A DNA stretch of 64,000 nucleotides from HK1 sp965202875 (GTDB lineage Bacteria; Pseudomonadota; Gammaproteobacteria; HK1): assembly GCA_965202875.1 (NCBI GenBank), contig OZ241870.1, forward strand, positions 1,860,001 through 1,924,000. The letters are read 5' to 3'. Position numbers and translations under genes: made by a program. The notes below the pieces were generated by a model. It ran no database searches. It was not told where the DNA came from and saw only the letters and a list, made by a program, of their open reading frames with translations. Below are positions 1 to 8,634 of this stretch, one piece after another. Within the stretch, counting starts at the first letter, position 1; every line of letters starts with the position of its first letter.

Positions 1-2777
1 GGCTCGGCAACGGCGTGGGACTGGACACCCCGGCCGGGACCGTCGAGCTGCTGCGCGCGATGGCCGCTTCGGGATACCGGCTCGACGGCATCCCGCCCGA
101 CGGCAACGCGCTCGTCGCGGCGATGGCCGCGGGGCCGACGAACGCCGCGGTGGCCGGGCGCGAGATCCGCGAGCGGCTCGGCCTCGACGAATACCTCGCG
201 TTCTTCGCGACCCTGCCCGAGGCGGTGCGGCGCGCGGTGGGCGAGCGCTGGGGCGCCCCCGAGCGCGACCCGTTCTTCGTGGAACCGGCCCGTCGCGACC
301 CTCCCGCCATGGAGCCGACCGAGGCGAAACATGGTGAGGCGCGGCCAGCCACCTTGGGGAGCGGCCCGTCGTCCTTCGTGGAACCGGCCCGTCGCGACCC
401 TCCCGCCATGGAGCCGACCGGGGCGGAACATGGGGGGGCGCGGCCAGCCACCTCGGGAAACGATCCGTCCTCCGTGGAGTCGGCCGGAAGCGGGGCGTTC
501 GCGGTGCCGGCGTTGCGCTTCGGCAACGTCGTGGTGGGGTTGCAGCCGGCGCGCGGCTACCACATCGACCCCGCCGCGACCTACCACGATCCAGCCCTCG
601 TCCCCCCGCACGGCTACTTCGCGTTCTACGCCTGGCTGCGGGCGCGGGTGCACGCCGTGGTGCACATGGGCAAGCACGGGAACCTGGAATGGCTGCCGGG
701 CAAGGCGCTGGCGCTCTCCGCGGAGTGCTTCCCGGAAGCCGCGCTCGGTCCCATGCCCCACGTCTACCCGTTCATCGTCAACGATCCGGGGGAGGGGGCG
801 CAGGCCAAGCGCCGCGCGCAGGCGGTGATCGTGGACCACCTGACCCCGCCCCTGACCCGGGCGGAGAGCTACGGCCCGCTGGCGGAGCTGGAACGGCTGG
901 TGGACGAGTACTACGACGCCGCCGGGGTGGACCCGCGGCGCCTGGGGGTGTTGCGCGACGAGATCCTCGACCTCGCCGCGCAGCTCGGCCTGGACCGGGA
1001 CTGCGGCATCGCCTCGGAGGACGGGGCGGACGCCGCCCTGACGAAGCTCGACGCCTGGCTGTGCGAGCTGAAGGAGATGCAGATCCGGGAGGGGCTGCAC
1101 GTCTTCGGGCGGAGCCCCGAGGGGGATCGGCTGGAGGATCTTCTCGTGGCGCTGGTGCGCCTGCCGCGCGGGGAGGATTCGGGGCGGGATGCGTCCATCA
1201 CGCGGGCGCTGGCCCGGGATCTGGGGCTGGAGGGGTTCGATCCCCTGGACTGCGAAATGGGGGCGCGGTGGACGGGGGCCCGGCCCGCGGCGCTCGCCGG
1301 GGCGCCACCCGCCCCCGCTACGGCCCCACCCCCGCCCCCCTGGCGGACCGCGGGCGACACCGTGGAGCGGCTGGAGGCGCTCGCCCGCGCCCTCGTCGAC
1401 GGGAGCCGCACGTGTCCGGCGGCGTGGACGCGGACCGCGGCGGTGCTCTCGGAGGTGGACGAGCGGCTCCGGCCCGCGGTCGAGGCGTGCGCGGGAGCGG
1501 AGACCCGCGGCGTGCTCACCGCCCTCGACGGCCGCTTCGTGGAGCCCGGCCCCTCGGGTGCCCCGACCCGCGGACGGCCGGACGTGCTGCCGACGGGCCG
1601 CAACTTCTACTCCGTCGACACGCGCACCGTCCCCACCCCGACCGCATGGCGGCTCGGCTGGAAATCGGCCGCCCTGCTCGTCGAACGCCATCGCCAGGAG
1701 CACGGGGAGTGGCCGCGACGCATGGGGCTCTCCGCGTGGGGGACCTCGAACATGCGCACCGGGGGCGACGACGTCGCCCAGGCGTTCGCGCTGATGGGGG
1801 TACGACCGAAGTGGGAGCCGAGCTCCGGGCGGGTCACCGGGTTCGAGATCCTGCCGCTGGACCTCCTCGACCGCCCCCGCGTGGACGTCACGTTGCGGGT
1901 GTCCGGGTTCTTCCGCGATGCGTTCCCGTCCCAGATCGCGCTGCTCGACGCCGCGGTGCGCGCGGTCGCACGCCTCGACGAGCCCGAGCGCGACAACCCG
2001 CTGGCCGCCGCATACGTCGCCGACGCCGCGCGCTTCGCCGGCGCCGGGGCGTCCCGGCAGGAAGCCGAACGGCGGGCCGGCTACCGGATCTTCGGTTCCA
2101 GGCCCGGCGCCTACGGGGCCGGCCTGCAAGCGCTCATCGACGAGCGCGGCTGGCGCGACGAGGCCGACCTCGCCCGCACGTGGATCGCGTGGGGCGGCTA
2201 CGCCTACGGCGCCGGGGCCGAGGGCGCGGCCGAGCACGCGCTGTTCGAGAAGCGCCTGGGCGGCGTGCAGGCGGTGGTGCACAACCAGGACAACCGCGAA
2301 CACGACCTCCTCGACTCCGACGACTACTACCAGTTCGAAGGCGGCATGGCCGCGGCGGTGCACCACCTCTCGGGAGCCCGGCCGGCGCTGTGGCACAACG
2401 ACCACTCCCGCCCGGAGAGCCCGCGGGTGCGCCGGCTGGAGGAGGAGATCGCGCGGGTGGTGCGGGCGCGGGTGGTCAACCCGAAGTGGATCCGGGGCGT
2501 GATGCGCCACGGCTACAAGGGCGCGTTCGAGATGGCGGCGACGGTGGACTACCTGTTCGCGTTCGCGGCCACCGCCCAGGCGGTCGGGGACCACCACTTC
2601 GACGCGGTGTTCGAGGCGTACCTGGAAGACGAGGAGGTTCGCGCGTTCCTGGAGGAGAACAACCCGGCCGCGCTGCGCGAGATCGCCGAACGGTTGACCG
2701 AGGCGCTCGACCGCCGGCTCTGGCGGCCACGGTCGAACTCCGTCCACGTCGCCCTCGCGGAGATCGTCCGAGGGTGA
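1..2777 (+). CDS. cobN: Cobaltochelatase subunit CobN (5'-truncated by window edge)
   Basis: Large subunit of the ATP-dependent cobaltochelatase that inserts cobalt into hydrogenobyrinate a,c-diamide in aerobic cobalamin synthesis. The reading frame is open from base 3, so the N-terminal part lies outside the window; about 925 residues remain. Family landmarks are clear: MGKHGNLEWLPGK, a segment beginning WGTSNMRTGGDD, and a C-terminal stretch with HNQDNREHD and VNPKWIRGVMRHGYKGAFE. BchH/ChlH is related, but the GTSNMRTGGDD and C-terminal patterns fit CobN. The protein carries an odd Pro/Ala-rich insertion (about residues 92-165 of the visible part) built from a tandem repeat. No other cobalamin gene lies downstream; a perfect palindrome follows the stop. 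Confidence 0.92.
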   Translation, partial: LGNGVGLDTPAGTVELLRAMAASGYRLDGIPPDGNALVAAMAAGPTNAAVAGREIRERLGLDEYLAFFATLPEAVRRAVGERWGAPERDPFFVEPARRDPPAMEPTEAKHGEARPATLGSGPSSFVEPARRDPPAMEPTGAEHGGARPATSGNDPSSVESAGSGAFAVPALRFGNVVVGLQPARGYHIDPAATYHDPALVPPHGYFAFYAWLRARVHAVVHMGKHGNLEWLPGKALALSAECFPEAALGPMPHVYPFIVNDPGEGAQAKRRAQAVIVDHLTPPLTRAESYGPLAELERLVDEYYDAAGVDPRRLGVLRDEILDLAAQLGLDRDCGIASEDGADAALTKLDAWLCELKEMQIREGLHVFGRSPEGDRLEDLLVALVRLPRGEDSGRDASITRALARDLGLEGFDPLDCEMGARWTGARPAALAGAPPAPATAPPPPPWRTAGDTVERLEALARALVDGSRTCPAAWTRTAAVLSEVDERLRPAVEACAGAETRGVLTALDGRFVEPGPSGAPTRGRPDVLPTGRNFYSVDTRTVPTPTAWRLGWKSAALLVERHRQEHGEWPRRMGLSAWGTSNMRTGGDDVAQAFALMGVRPKWEPSSGRVTGFEILPLDLLDRPRVDVTLRVSGFFRDAFPSQIALLDAAVRAVARLDEPERDNPLAAAYVADAARFAGAGASRQEAERRAGYRIFGSRPGAYGAGLQALIDERGWRDEADLARTWIAWGGYAYGAGAEGAAEHALFEKRLGGVQAVVHNQDNREHDLLDSDDYYQFEGGMAAAVHHLSGARPALWHNDHSRPESPRVRRLEEEIARVVRARVVNPKWIRGVMRHGYKGAFEMAATVDYLFAFAATAQAVGDHHFDAVFEAYLEDEEVRAFLEENNPAALREIAERLTEALDRRLWRPRSNSVHVALAEIVRG
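276..473 (+). repeat. In-frame 99-bp tandem repeat inside cobN
   Basis: Two copies of a 99-bp unit begin at 276 and 375. Each encodes a 33-residue segment starting FVEPARRDPPAMEPT. Because 99 is a multiple of three the frame is kept. The unit has no counterpart in the CobN core, so it is an insertion in a tolerant loop. Confidence 0.85.
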
Positions 2778-2821
2778 ATGCGGGGGCCGGCGACCAGCCC
2801 CTTGTCCACCTGCGCCGGGTG

Positions 2822-2847
2822 GCCGCGGGCGGGTACCCGCCCGCGGC
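2822..2847. repeat. Perfect 26-bp GC palindrome after cobN
   Basis: The 13-bp arms gccgcgggcgggt and acccgcccgcggc are exact reverse complements with no loop. No T-run follows, so it is not a textbook terminator. Related GCGGGCGGG/CCCGCCCGC palindromes occur inside the cobW-like gene and near 54.2 kb. Confidence 0.75.
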
Positions 2848-2959
2848 TCCCACGGATCCGGACGCGCCCCATTCGAGCATCCGGCTCCTCGGGCCATGGA
2901 CTCGCTCCGCAACGGTACACACTGTGCACTACGCGCACTTGGGGGAGGGGATAGGTCTT

Positions 2960-3390
2960 GCGCGGCCTGCCGAATCGCTCCCACGTCATCCGTCCCCGCC
3001 AAACGCCGGTCCGGCCACTTGCGCCATCGCCTCTCGACTTCGTGTCGCAAGCGTTGCAGCGCTCTGGCGTTGCCGGTGATTCCGTAGCAGGCACAGTGGC
3101 CTCGCAGCTTGCGGCTCAACGCCGCTCCATCCGCTTCGCCCGCACCGCCCGCACCTGCCTCGCGTCCTCCTCGTGCTCGAACACCCGCACCGCATCCTCG
3201 GCGTAGCGCACCTCGAACGCGCGCCCCCGTAGCCGCGGCTTGACCTCGTGCTCGAACCACACATCCAGCACTTCGTGCAGGTAGAGGTTGCGCGGCAGCG
3301 GGGAGATGACCCCGCCTTGCGGCGTCCCCCGCTGCGGGTAGCTCACTTCGCCCCCCTCCATCACCCCGGCATTCAGCCACTTCCCTAACG
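2960..3390 (-). pseudogene. Group II intron reverse transcriptase/maturase remnant
   Basis: On the minus strand, about 3388-3116 translates to a group II intron RT segment: GKWLNAGVMEGGEVSYPQ, RGTPQGGVISPL, then VRYAEDAVRVFEHEEDAR. The normal catalytic YADD reads YAED. The frame then breaks. Further down, a second frame gives the RT C-terminal part KLRGHCACYGITGNARALQ followed by RLRHEVERRWRKWPDRR. The middle of the protein and the N-terminal RT blocks are missing, so this is a non-functional remnant with a deletion and a frameshift. Intron RNA domains V/VI were not recognised. Confidence 0.8.
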
Positions 3391-3622
3391 CCACCGCGCC
3401 AGCCGTCGACTCTACTAAACTCTTATGTATTGGTGCGCGAAATGCCTCTGTACAAGGAGTATTTCGCACACTGGCCGATCCGGCTCAGGTTCACTCCCAG
3501 TGAAGATGAACTACACCGGAGCGGCATGCGTCTCACCCTTCTATTGCAGCACGAATTGCCGTTTTCGATAGCTTTTTGTGCTACTGGCAGGGTTGCTCTT
3601 TCTGCTTGCAGGCTTCCGTCAC

Positions 3623-3907
3623 ATGGCCTCCATCACCATCAAGGGCATCCCCGACCGACTCCTGGCGAGGCTCCGCAAGCGGGCGGCAACGGAGAAGCGC
3701 AGCATGAACAAGGAGATCATCCGCCTCCTCGACTTGAACCTCCCGGCGGAACGGACCCATCCGGCAGAGCGACACCGGGCGCTCGCGGTGGCTCAGGCGG
3801 AAGCGTGGTCACGCCTGGCCGGCCGATGGATCTCGGACGTTCCGATCGAGGATGAAGTCGGCGACATCTATTCAGCCCGTTCGGGCGGACGCGGGATCGA
3901 GCTTTGA
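3623..3907 (+). CDS. FitA/VapB-like ribbon-helix-helix antitoxin
   Basis: A 94-residue protein opening MASITIKGIPDRLLARLRKR and continuing with SMNKEIIRLLDL, the Arc/FitA-type ribbon-helix-helix pattern that binds DNA as a dimer and whose C-terminal half neutralises the partner toxin. The ATG at 3623 is preferred over an upstream in-frame start because the residues before it are hydrophobic and unlike the family. The stop overlaps the TTG start of the downstream PIN toxin by 4 bases, so the pair is translationally coupled and probably self-repressed. Confidence 0.82.
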   Translation: MASITIKGIPDRLLARLRKRAATEKRSMNKEIIRLLDLNLPAERTHPAERHRALAVAQAEAWSRLAGRWISDVPIEDEVGDIYSARSGGRGIEL

Positions 3908-4299
3908 AGATCCTCGACCCGGACGTCTGCATCGAGATACTGCGCGGCAACGACAAGGTCGTCGAGAAACGAAGAACGGTCGCCGATGACGTCGCAACCA
4001 CCTGGATCTCGGCATCGGAGCTTGCGTACGGCGCCGGGAAATCCCGGGCGCCGGAGCAGAACACCACACTGGTCACGGAGTTTCTCGCGACGTTGCCGGT
4101 TCCGGGCCTGGATCTGCGGTCCGCGCTGGAGTTCGGCCGATGGAAGGCGACGCTGGAACGCGCGGGGATGCGCGTGGCGGATGCCGACCTCATGATCGCC
4201 GCGGTCGCACTGGCGCATGGCGCGAGCGTGATGACGGGCAACCGAAGACACTACGAGCGCATCCAGGGTCCGAGGATCGAGGACTGGCTCCGGGGGTAA
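3904..4299 (+). CDS. VapC/FitB-like PIN-domain ribonuclease toxin
   Basis: A 131-residue PIN-domain protein. The first acidic residues are in MKILDPDVCIEILRG, a middle Glu in ISASELAYGA, and the distal acidic cluster in MRVADADLMIAAVALAHG; then VMTGNRRHYERI matches the conserved end of VapC toxins. These residues chelate Mg2+ in a site-specific RNase that cleaves tRNA or rRNA in known members. It starts at a TTG overlapping the antitoxin stop. Length and acidic residues look intact, so the toxin is likely functional. Confidence 0.85.
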   Translation: MKILDPDVCIEILRGNDKVVEKRRTVADDVATTWISASELAYGAGKSRAPEQNTTLVTEFLATLPVPGLDLRSALEFGRWKATLERAGMRVADADLMIAAVALAHGASVMTGNRRHYERIQGPRIEDWLRG

Positions 4300-4438
4300 G
4301 CGGACGACAGGCGCGTCACGCGCATTCCGTTGCGTTCCGGCGCGGCCATGCAAACCAGTGGACGTTCGATTTGGCCGGGCGCGATGGCCGAAGCTGTTCG
4401 ACGAGGAAAGAGCGGATGAATCCCTCGACAAGCGGCGG

Positions 4439-5947
4439 TCACGGCACGGCCAGCCGGTCGAGCTGCGCGAGGAAGCCCGTCTCGTCGTCGAGGCAGCGCA
4501 GATCCAGGGTGAGGGCGCCGTCGTGCACACGGCCGATCACCGGCTGGGGCAGTGCGCGCAACGCCGCCGCCAGCGCGTGCAGCCTCGACGAACGGCCGCG
4601 TTTCGTACCGGCCGGCGTGCACCGCAGGCCCGCGCTCGGCAGCCGGTCCACGGGCAGCGCGCCGCTGCCGATCTGGCTGCGGCAGTGCACGGCCTCCACC
4701 GACCAGCCCTCGCCGAGCCGCGCCGCGAGCCTCGGTTCCACCCGCCGGGCCTGGACCTCGACGTCCCCGCGCCCGCGGGTGAGCAGGCGCAACGCCGGCA
4801 GCCTCTCCGCGAGGCGGTCCGGGTCCTCGTAGAGCGCGAGCACCGATTCCAGCGCCGCGAGGGTGATCTTGTCGGGGCGCAGCGCCCGCATCAGGGGGTT
4901 GCGCTTGAGCTTGCCGATCCACTCCGCCCGGCCCGCGACGATGCCCGCCTGGGGGCCGCCGAGCAGCTTGTCGCCGCTGAAGGTCACCAGATCGACACCG
5001 TCCTCGATCATCCCGCGCACCGTCGGCTCGGCCGGGAGCCCGTGTCCGGTCATGTCGATGAGCGAGCCGCTGCCGAGATCCGAGACGAGCGGCAGGCCGC
5101 GTTCGCGGGCGAGCCCCGCGAGCTGGCGCTCGCTCACCGAGGCGGTGAAGCCCTCGACCGCGTAGTTGCTGGCGTGGACCTTCATCAGCAGCGCGGTGCG
5201 CGGCCCGACCGCCGCCTCGTAGTCGCGCAGATGGGTGCGGTTCGTGGTGCCGACCTCGACGAGCTTCGCGCCCGCCCGCTTCATGATGTCGGGCATCCGG
5301 AACGCCCCCCCGATCTCGATGAGCTCGCCCCGCGAGACCGGCACCTCCCTGCGCCGGGCCAGGGTGTCGAGAACCAGCAGCACCGCGGCGGCGTTGTTGT
5401 TGACGACGACCGCCGCCTCGGCCGAGGTGAGCCGGCACAGCCGCGGCTCGACGTGCCGGTGCCGGTCCCCGCGCCGTCCGGTGGCCACGTCGAATTCGAG
5501 GTTGCTGGCGCCACGGGCCACCGCGGCCATCGCCGCGACGGCGGCCTCCGGCAGCGGCGCGCGCCCGAGATTGGTATGCAGCACCGTTCCGGTGAGGTTG
5601 AACAGGGGAACGAGCGACGGCGCGGCCAGCGCGCGGACCCGGGCCGCGACGTCCGCTTCGAGCGCGGTGCGGTCGATGTCGCCCCCGGCGGCAAGCGCGG
5701 TGCGGGCCTCGTCGAGTGCGCCCCGCGCCGCTTCGAGCACCAGAGGCCGGCCGTGGGTGCGGATGAGCGAGGCGACCGCGTCCTCCGCGAGCAGCCGATC
5801 GACGGAGGGGAGGTCGGAGAGGGTCGAGAGTCGCGCCAAGGTCCGAGGGGCCGGAGAGTCGCCGGGGAATGCGCCGCCGCGCGGGAAGCGGCATCGTACT
5901 GAACCCGGTGCCGCACTTGAACCGGAGCCGGGGAGAACCGGGGTCAT
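4439..5947 (-). CDS. selA: L-seryl-tRNA(Sec) selenium transferase SelA
   Basis: PLP enzyme converting seryl-tRNA(Sec) to selenocysteyl-tRNA(Sec) with selenophosphate. Landmarks: LPSVDRLL near the N-terminus, LFNLTGTVLHTNLGRAPLP, VVVNNNAAAVLLVLD, VGTTNRTHLRDY and the PLP-lysine segment FSGDKLLGGPQAGI (K327 if the ATG at 5947 is used). About 40 residues before LPSVDRLL look non-conserved; a TTG at about 5836 is an alternative start. selB, selD and the tRNA-Sec gene usually sit near selA, but none was recognised in this window. Confidence 0.93.
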   Translation of the reverse strand: MTPVLPGSGSSAAPGSVRCRFPRGGAFPGDSPAPRTLARLSTLSDLPSVDRLLAEDAVASLIRTHGRPLVLEAARGALDEARTALAAGGDIDRTALEADVAARVRALAAPSLVPLFNLTGTVLHTNLGRAPLPEAAVAAMAAVARGASNLEFDVATGRRGDRHRHVEPRLCRLTSAEAAVVVNNNAAAVLLVLDTLARRREVPVSRGELIEIGGAFRMPDIMKRAGAKLVEVGTTNRTHLRDYEAAVGPRTALLMKVHASNYAVEGFTASVSERQLAGLARERGLPLVSDLGSGSLIDMTGHGLPAEPTVRGMIEDGVDLVTFSGDKLLGGPQAGIVAGRAEWIGKLKRNPLMRALRPDKITLAALESVLALYEDPDRLAERLPALRLLTRGRGDVEVQARRVEPRLAARLGEGWSVEAVHCRSQIGSGALPVDRLPSAGLRCTPAGTKRGRSSRLHALAAALRALPQPVIGRVHDGALTLDLRCLDDETGFLAQLDRLAVP

Positions 5948-6073
5948 TGCAAATCGGCGGGGTCACTGCAAACCGGTGGCCGCGACGGGCAGCCTGCCAT
6001 CGTGCACCGGTGGCCGGTCACGGCGATCCATTGCCGGTGCGGCGAAGGCAGACACCCGCCCCGGGCCGGAGGC

Positions 6074-6130
6074 CATTTTTTTCGCCGTGTCGCCAGCCAA
6101 CCCGCCTTCGCCGTCCGGATTCCGGCCTCC
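6074..6130 (+). repeat. Dispersed intergenic repeat, copy A
   Basis: A T-run followed by TTCGCCGTGTCGCCAGCC and later CCGCCTTCGCCGTCCGGATT. The reverse complement of 16821-16875 gives the same pattern with only scattered mismatches. Both copies are intergenic and in opposite orientation. Confidence 0.7.
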
Positions 6131-6200
6131 TCCCGATTGTTGCATCAATCGAAAGATCCGCTGTTCCTCCGATCAAATCAGGAGCGGGCTCCGACAAAGT

Positions 6201-6255
6201 CCGTCATTCCCCCGCTTCCGCGGAGCCTGCCCCCGCGGAAGCGGGGGAATGACGG
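6201..6255. repeat. REP-like inverted repeat, 23-bp arms
   Basis: Arms 6201-6223 and 6233-6255 are exact reverse complements with a 9-base loop. Each arm begins or ends with the CCGTCATTCCCCCGC motif typical of intergenic REP/BIME-like elements in proteobacteria. It lies downstream of rpiA and could also act as a transcript-end hairpin. Confidence 0.85.
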
Positions 6256-6357
6256 TCTGAAGACGACCGTTGGCGCGTGTGGCTCGTCCTCACTGGCAGC
6301 AAACCTGAGCCATATCCTGTTTCGGCCAGAAAACCCCGTGTTTTGCGCAGTGGGCGT

Positions 6358-7017
6358 TCAGAACCTCTCGACGCCCTGGCCGGTACCGAGCAGCACCACG
6401 TCCGCCCCACGCCGAACGAACAGCCCGCTGGCCACGACTCCGGCAATCTGGTTCAGCTCGGATTCGAGCGCCGGCGGATCGAGGATGTCGAGGCCGTGCA
6501 CGTCGAGGATCTCGTTGCCGTTCTCGGTGACGAAGTCCACCCGCCGCTCGGGGCGCCCGCCGAGACGCACAAGCGCCCGGGCGACGAGGCTGCGCGCCAT
6601 CGGGATCACCTCGATGGGGAGGGGAAAGCACCCGAGGCGGTCCACGAGCTTCGAATCGTCGGCGACGCAGACGAACGTCCTCGCCGCCGCGGCCAGGATC
6701 TTCTCACGGGTGAGGGCCCCGCCGCCGCCCTTCACGAGACGTCGATGCCGCGTGATCTCGTCGGCGCCGTCCACGTAGAGCGGGAGGTCACCGGCGGCGT
6801 TGAGGTCGACGACCCGGATCCCGTGCCCGGCGAGCCGCGCCGCCGTCTCCCCCGAGCTCGCGACCGCACCGTCGATACGGCCCCTGATCCCGGCGAGTGC
6901 CTCGATGAACGCGTTGGCGGTCGAGCCGGTGCCCACTCCCACCAGCGCGCCGGGAACCACGAACTCCAGCGCGGCCCGCGCGGCGGCGCGTTTCCTGTCG
7001 TCCTGGTTCCGGTCCAT
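6358..7017 (-). CDS. rpiA: Ribose-5-phosphate isomerase A
   Basis: Interconverts ribose-5-phosphate and ribulose-5-phosphate in the non-oxidative pentose phosphate pathway. At 219 residues it has the normal family length when started at the ATG at 7017 (MDRNQDDRKRAAARAA). Motifs: VGVGTGSTANAFIEAL (phosphate loop), ASSGETAARLAGHGI, DLPLYVDGADEITRHR, LVKGGGGALTREKILA (catalytic Glu in this block) and GLFVRRGADVVLLGTGQGVE. The longer upstream open frame has no family similarity and is discarded. Confidence 0.96.
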   Translation of the reverse strand: MDRNQDDRKRAAARAALEFVVPGALVGVGTGSTANAFIEALAGIRGRIDGAVASSGETAARLAGHGIRVVDLNAAGDLPLYVDGADEITRHRRLVKGGGGALTREKILAAAARTFVCVADDSKLVDRLGCFPLPIEVIPMARSLVARALVRLGGRPERRVDFVTENGNEILDVHGLDILDPPALESELNQIAGVVASGLFVRRGADVVLLGTGQGVERF

Positions 7018-7342
7018 CGGGTCGTCTCCGCCCCATCTGTCGCCAACGGCTCGCAAAAAAAAGACAAATGAGGTCGACTTGACTCGTCGTGTTCGGAAGA
7101 AGACGGATGAGACGGAGAGCGCAGATCGGGCCATTCCGTCAAGTCGACACACTATACTGAACCGTGGACGGCGCGCCACGGCATTCCCCACGGCGCTCTT
7201 TCGAGCGAAGGACGATGATTCGTCCCCTTTCCCGCCGAGAGCCCGACAAGGGCGACGGGACAGAGACCGGAGGAACCGGACGAGCGAAGCCGTCGCGCTG
7301 GACATCGGACATTTTCTTGCGACAGAGAAGGAGACTGGGCAG
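7018..7342. other. Divergent intergenic region rpiA / TRAP binding protein
   Basis: It holds a perfect 10-bp inverted repeat, tcgacttgac at 7074-7083 and gtcaagtcga at 7138-7147, about 54 bases apart, flanking the middle of the divergent promoter region. A -10-like TATACT (7153-7158) lies just after the right arm and would drive the downstream plus-strand gene; no good -35 was seen. The spaced arms could be an operator pair. Confidence 0.45.
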
Positions 7343-8395
7343 ATGACGAGCAGACGCAACTTTCTGAAGAAGGCCGGCGCGGCCGGGGCCGCGGGCGCGG
7401 CGACGATCGCGGCGCCGGCGGTCCACGCGCAGTCGAAGGCGAAGATCAAGTGGCGGCTCCAGACCTACGCGGGCCCCGCGCTGGCGGAGCACGTGATCAA
7501 GCCGTCCATCGACTCGTTCAACAAGGTGGCGAACGGCGAGATGGAGATCGAGCTCTACTTCGCCGACCAGCTCGTGCCCACCGGCGAGCTGTTTCGCGCC
7601 ATGCAGCGCGGCACCATCGACGCGGTGCAGTCCGACGACGACTCGATCGCCGCCCCGGTGGACATCTCCGTGTTCGGAGGCTACTTCCCCTTCGCCACCC
7701 GCTACAGCCTCGACGTGCCGGCGCTGTTCCACCAGTGGGGGCTGAACGAGATCTGGGCGGAGGCCTACGGCGAGGTCGAGGGCGTCACCTGGCTCTCCGC
7801 CGGCGCCTGGGACCCCTGCCACTTCAACACCGTCAACCCCATCCGCAGCCTCGAGGATCTCAAGGGCCTGCGGGTGTTCACCTTCCCCACCGCGGGCCGC
7901 TTCCTGTCGCGCTTCGGGGTGGTGCCGGTGACCCTGCCCTGGGAGGACATCGAGGTCGCGGTGCAGACCGGGGAGCTCGACGGCATCGCCTGGTCCGGCA
8001 TCACCGAGGACTACACCGTCGGATGGGCCGACGTCACCAACTACTTCCTCACCAACAACATCTCCGGCGCATGGTGCGGCTCGTACTTCGCCAACTCCGG
8101 GAAGTGGGACGCCCTGCCCGCCCACCTGCAGGAGCTGTTCCGGCTGTGCATGGACAGCTCGCACTACTACCGCCAGTACTGGTACTGGGGCGGCGAGGCG
8201 AAGCTGCGGGTGGAGGGCACGAAGCTGGAGCTGACCTCGATCCCGGACGATGAATGGGCGACGGTGGAGGCCGAAGCGGTCAAGTTCTGGGACGAGGTCG
8301 CCGCCGAGACTCCACGGACGGCCAGGGTGGTGGGTATCCTGCGGGCGTACAACGCGGCCATGGCCAAGGCCGGACGGCCCTATCGCTACACTTGA
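7343..8395 (+). CDS. TRAP transporter solute-binding protein (DctP family), Tat-exported
   Basis: A 350-residue periplasmic binding protein. The N-terminus MTSRRNFLKKAGAAGAAG is a twin-arginine signal ending near APAVHAQ. The body follows the DctP/TakP fold: FADQLVPTGELFRAMQRG, SLEDLKGLRVFTFPTAGRFL and ELDGIAWSGITEDYTVGWAD. ATG 7343 is chosen because the Tat motif follows directly and GGAGACTGGGCAG precedes it. The membrane subunits (DctQ/DctM) that normally lie beside it are absent, so it is an orphan here or partners with a transporter elsewhere. Ligand unknown; the hydantoinase gene downstream hints at a nitrogenous or carboxylated substrate. Confidence 0.88.
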   Translation: MTSRRNFLKKAGAAGAAGAATIAAPAVHAQSKAKIKWRLQTYAGPALAEHVIKPSIDSFNKVANGEMEIELYFADQLVPTGELFRAMQRGTIDAVQSDDDSIAAPVDISVFGGYFPFATRYSLDVPALFHQWGLNEIWAEAYGEVEGVTWLSAGAWDPCHFNTVNPIRSLEDLKGLRVFTFPTAGRFLSRFGVVPVTLPWEDIEVAVQTGELDGIAWSGITEDYTVGWADVTNYFLTNNISGAWCGSYFANSGKWDALPAHLQELFRLCMDSSHYYRQYWYWGGEAKLRVEGTKLELTSIPDDEWATVEAEAVKFWDEVAAETPRTARVVGILRAYNAAMAKAGRPYRYT

Positions 8396-8634
8396 CGCGT
8401 GTGCAGGACCCCGCGACGCGGCTCCGCGGTCCGGGCGGCTCCGGGCCGCGGAGCGCGGCGTCGGGGCGCTGGTCCCGAGGTGTACGGACCGGACGTACCG
8501 GACGGGCACCCGCCGGCTCCCTGACCATGTCCGATACGCACTCGACGGCGTGATTCGTATCCCCGGCGGCAGTCGGTGACGGCCCTCCCGAGCCCGCCGC
8601 ACGTATCCGAACCGGATCCGGGAGGCAACTGCCG

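Larger units (their letters stand above)
5948..6357. other. Intergenic region between selA and rpiA, repeat-bearing
   Basis: No convincing gene. It holds one copy of a dispersed sequence with a poly-T run (about 6074-6130) and a large inverted repeat (6201-6255). Selenocysteine tRNA was looked for here because of selA, and no acceptor/anticodon structure was seen. Confidence 0.6.

Noticed and set aside
2822..2847. Intrinsic terminator of cobN
   Set aside because: The stem is perfect but there is no T-run or loop, and similar palindromes occur inside genes, so it is listed as a repeat instead.
5948..6357. tRNA-Sec gene downstream or upstream of selA
   Set aside because: Looked for because of selA; the only strong pairing is the REP-like inverted repeat, with no acceptor stem, anticodon TCA loop or CCA end.
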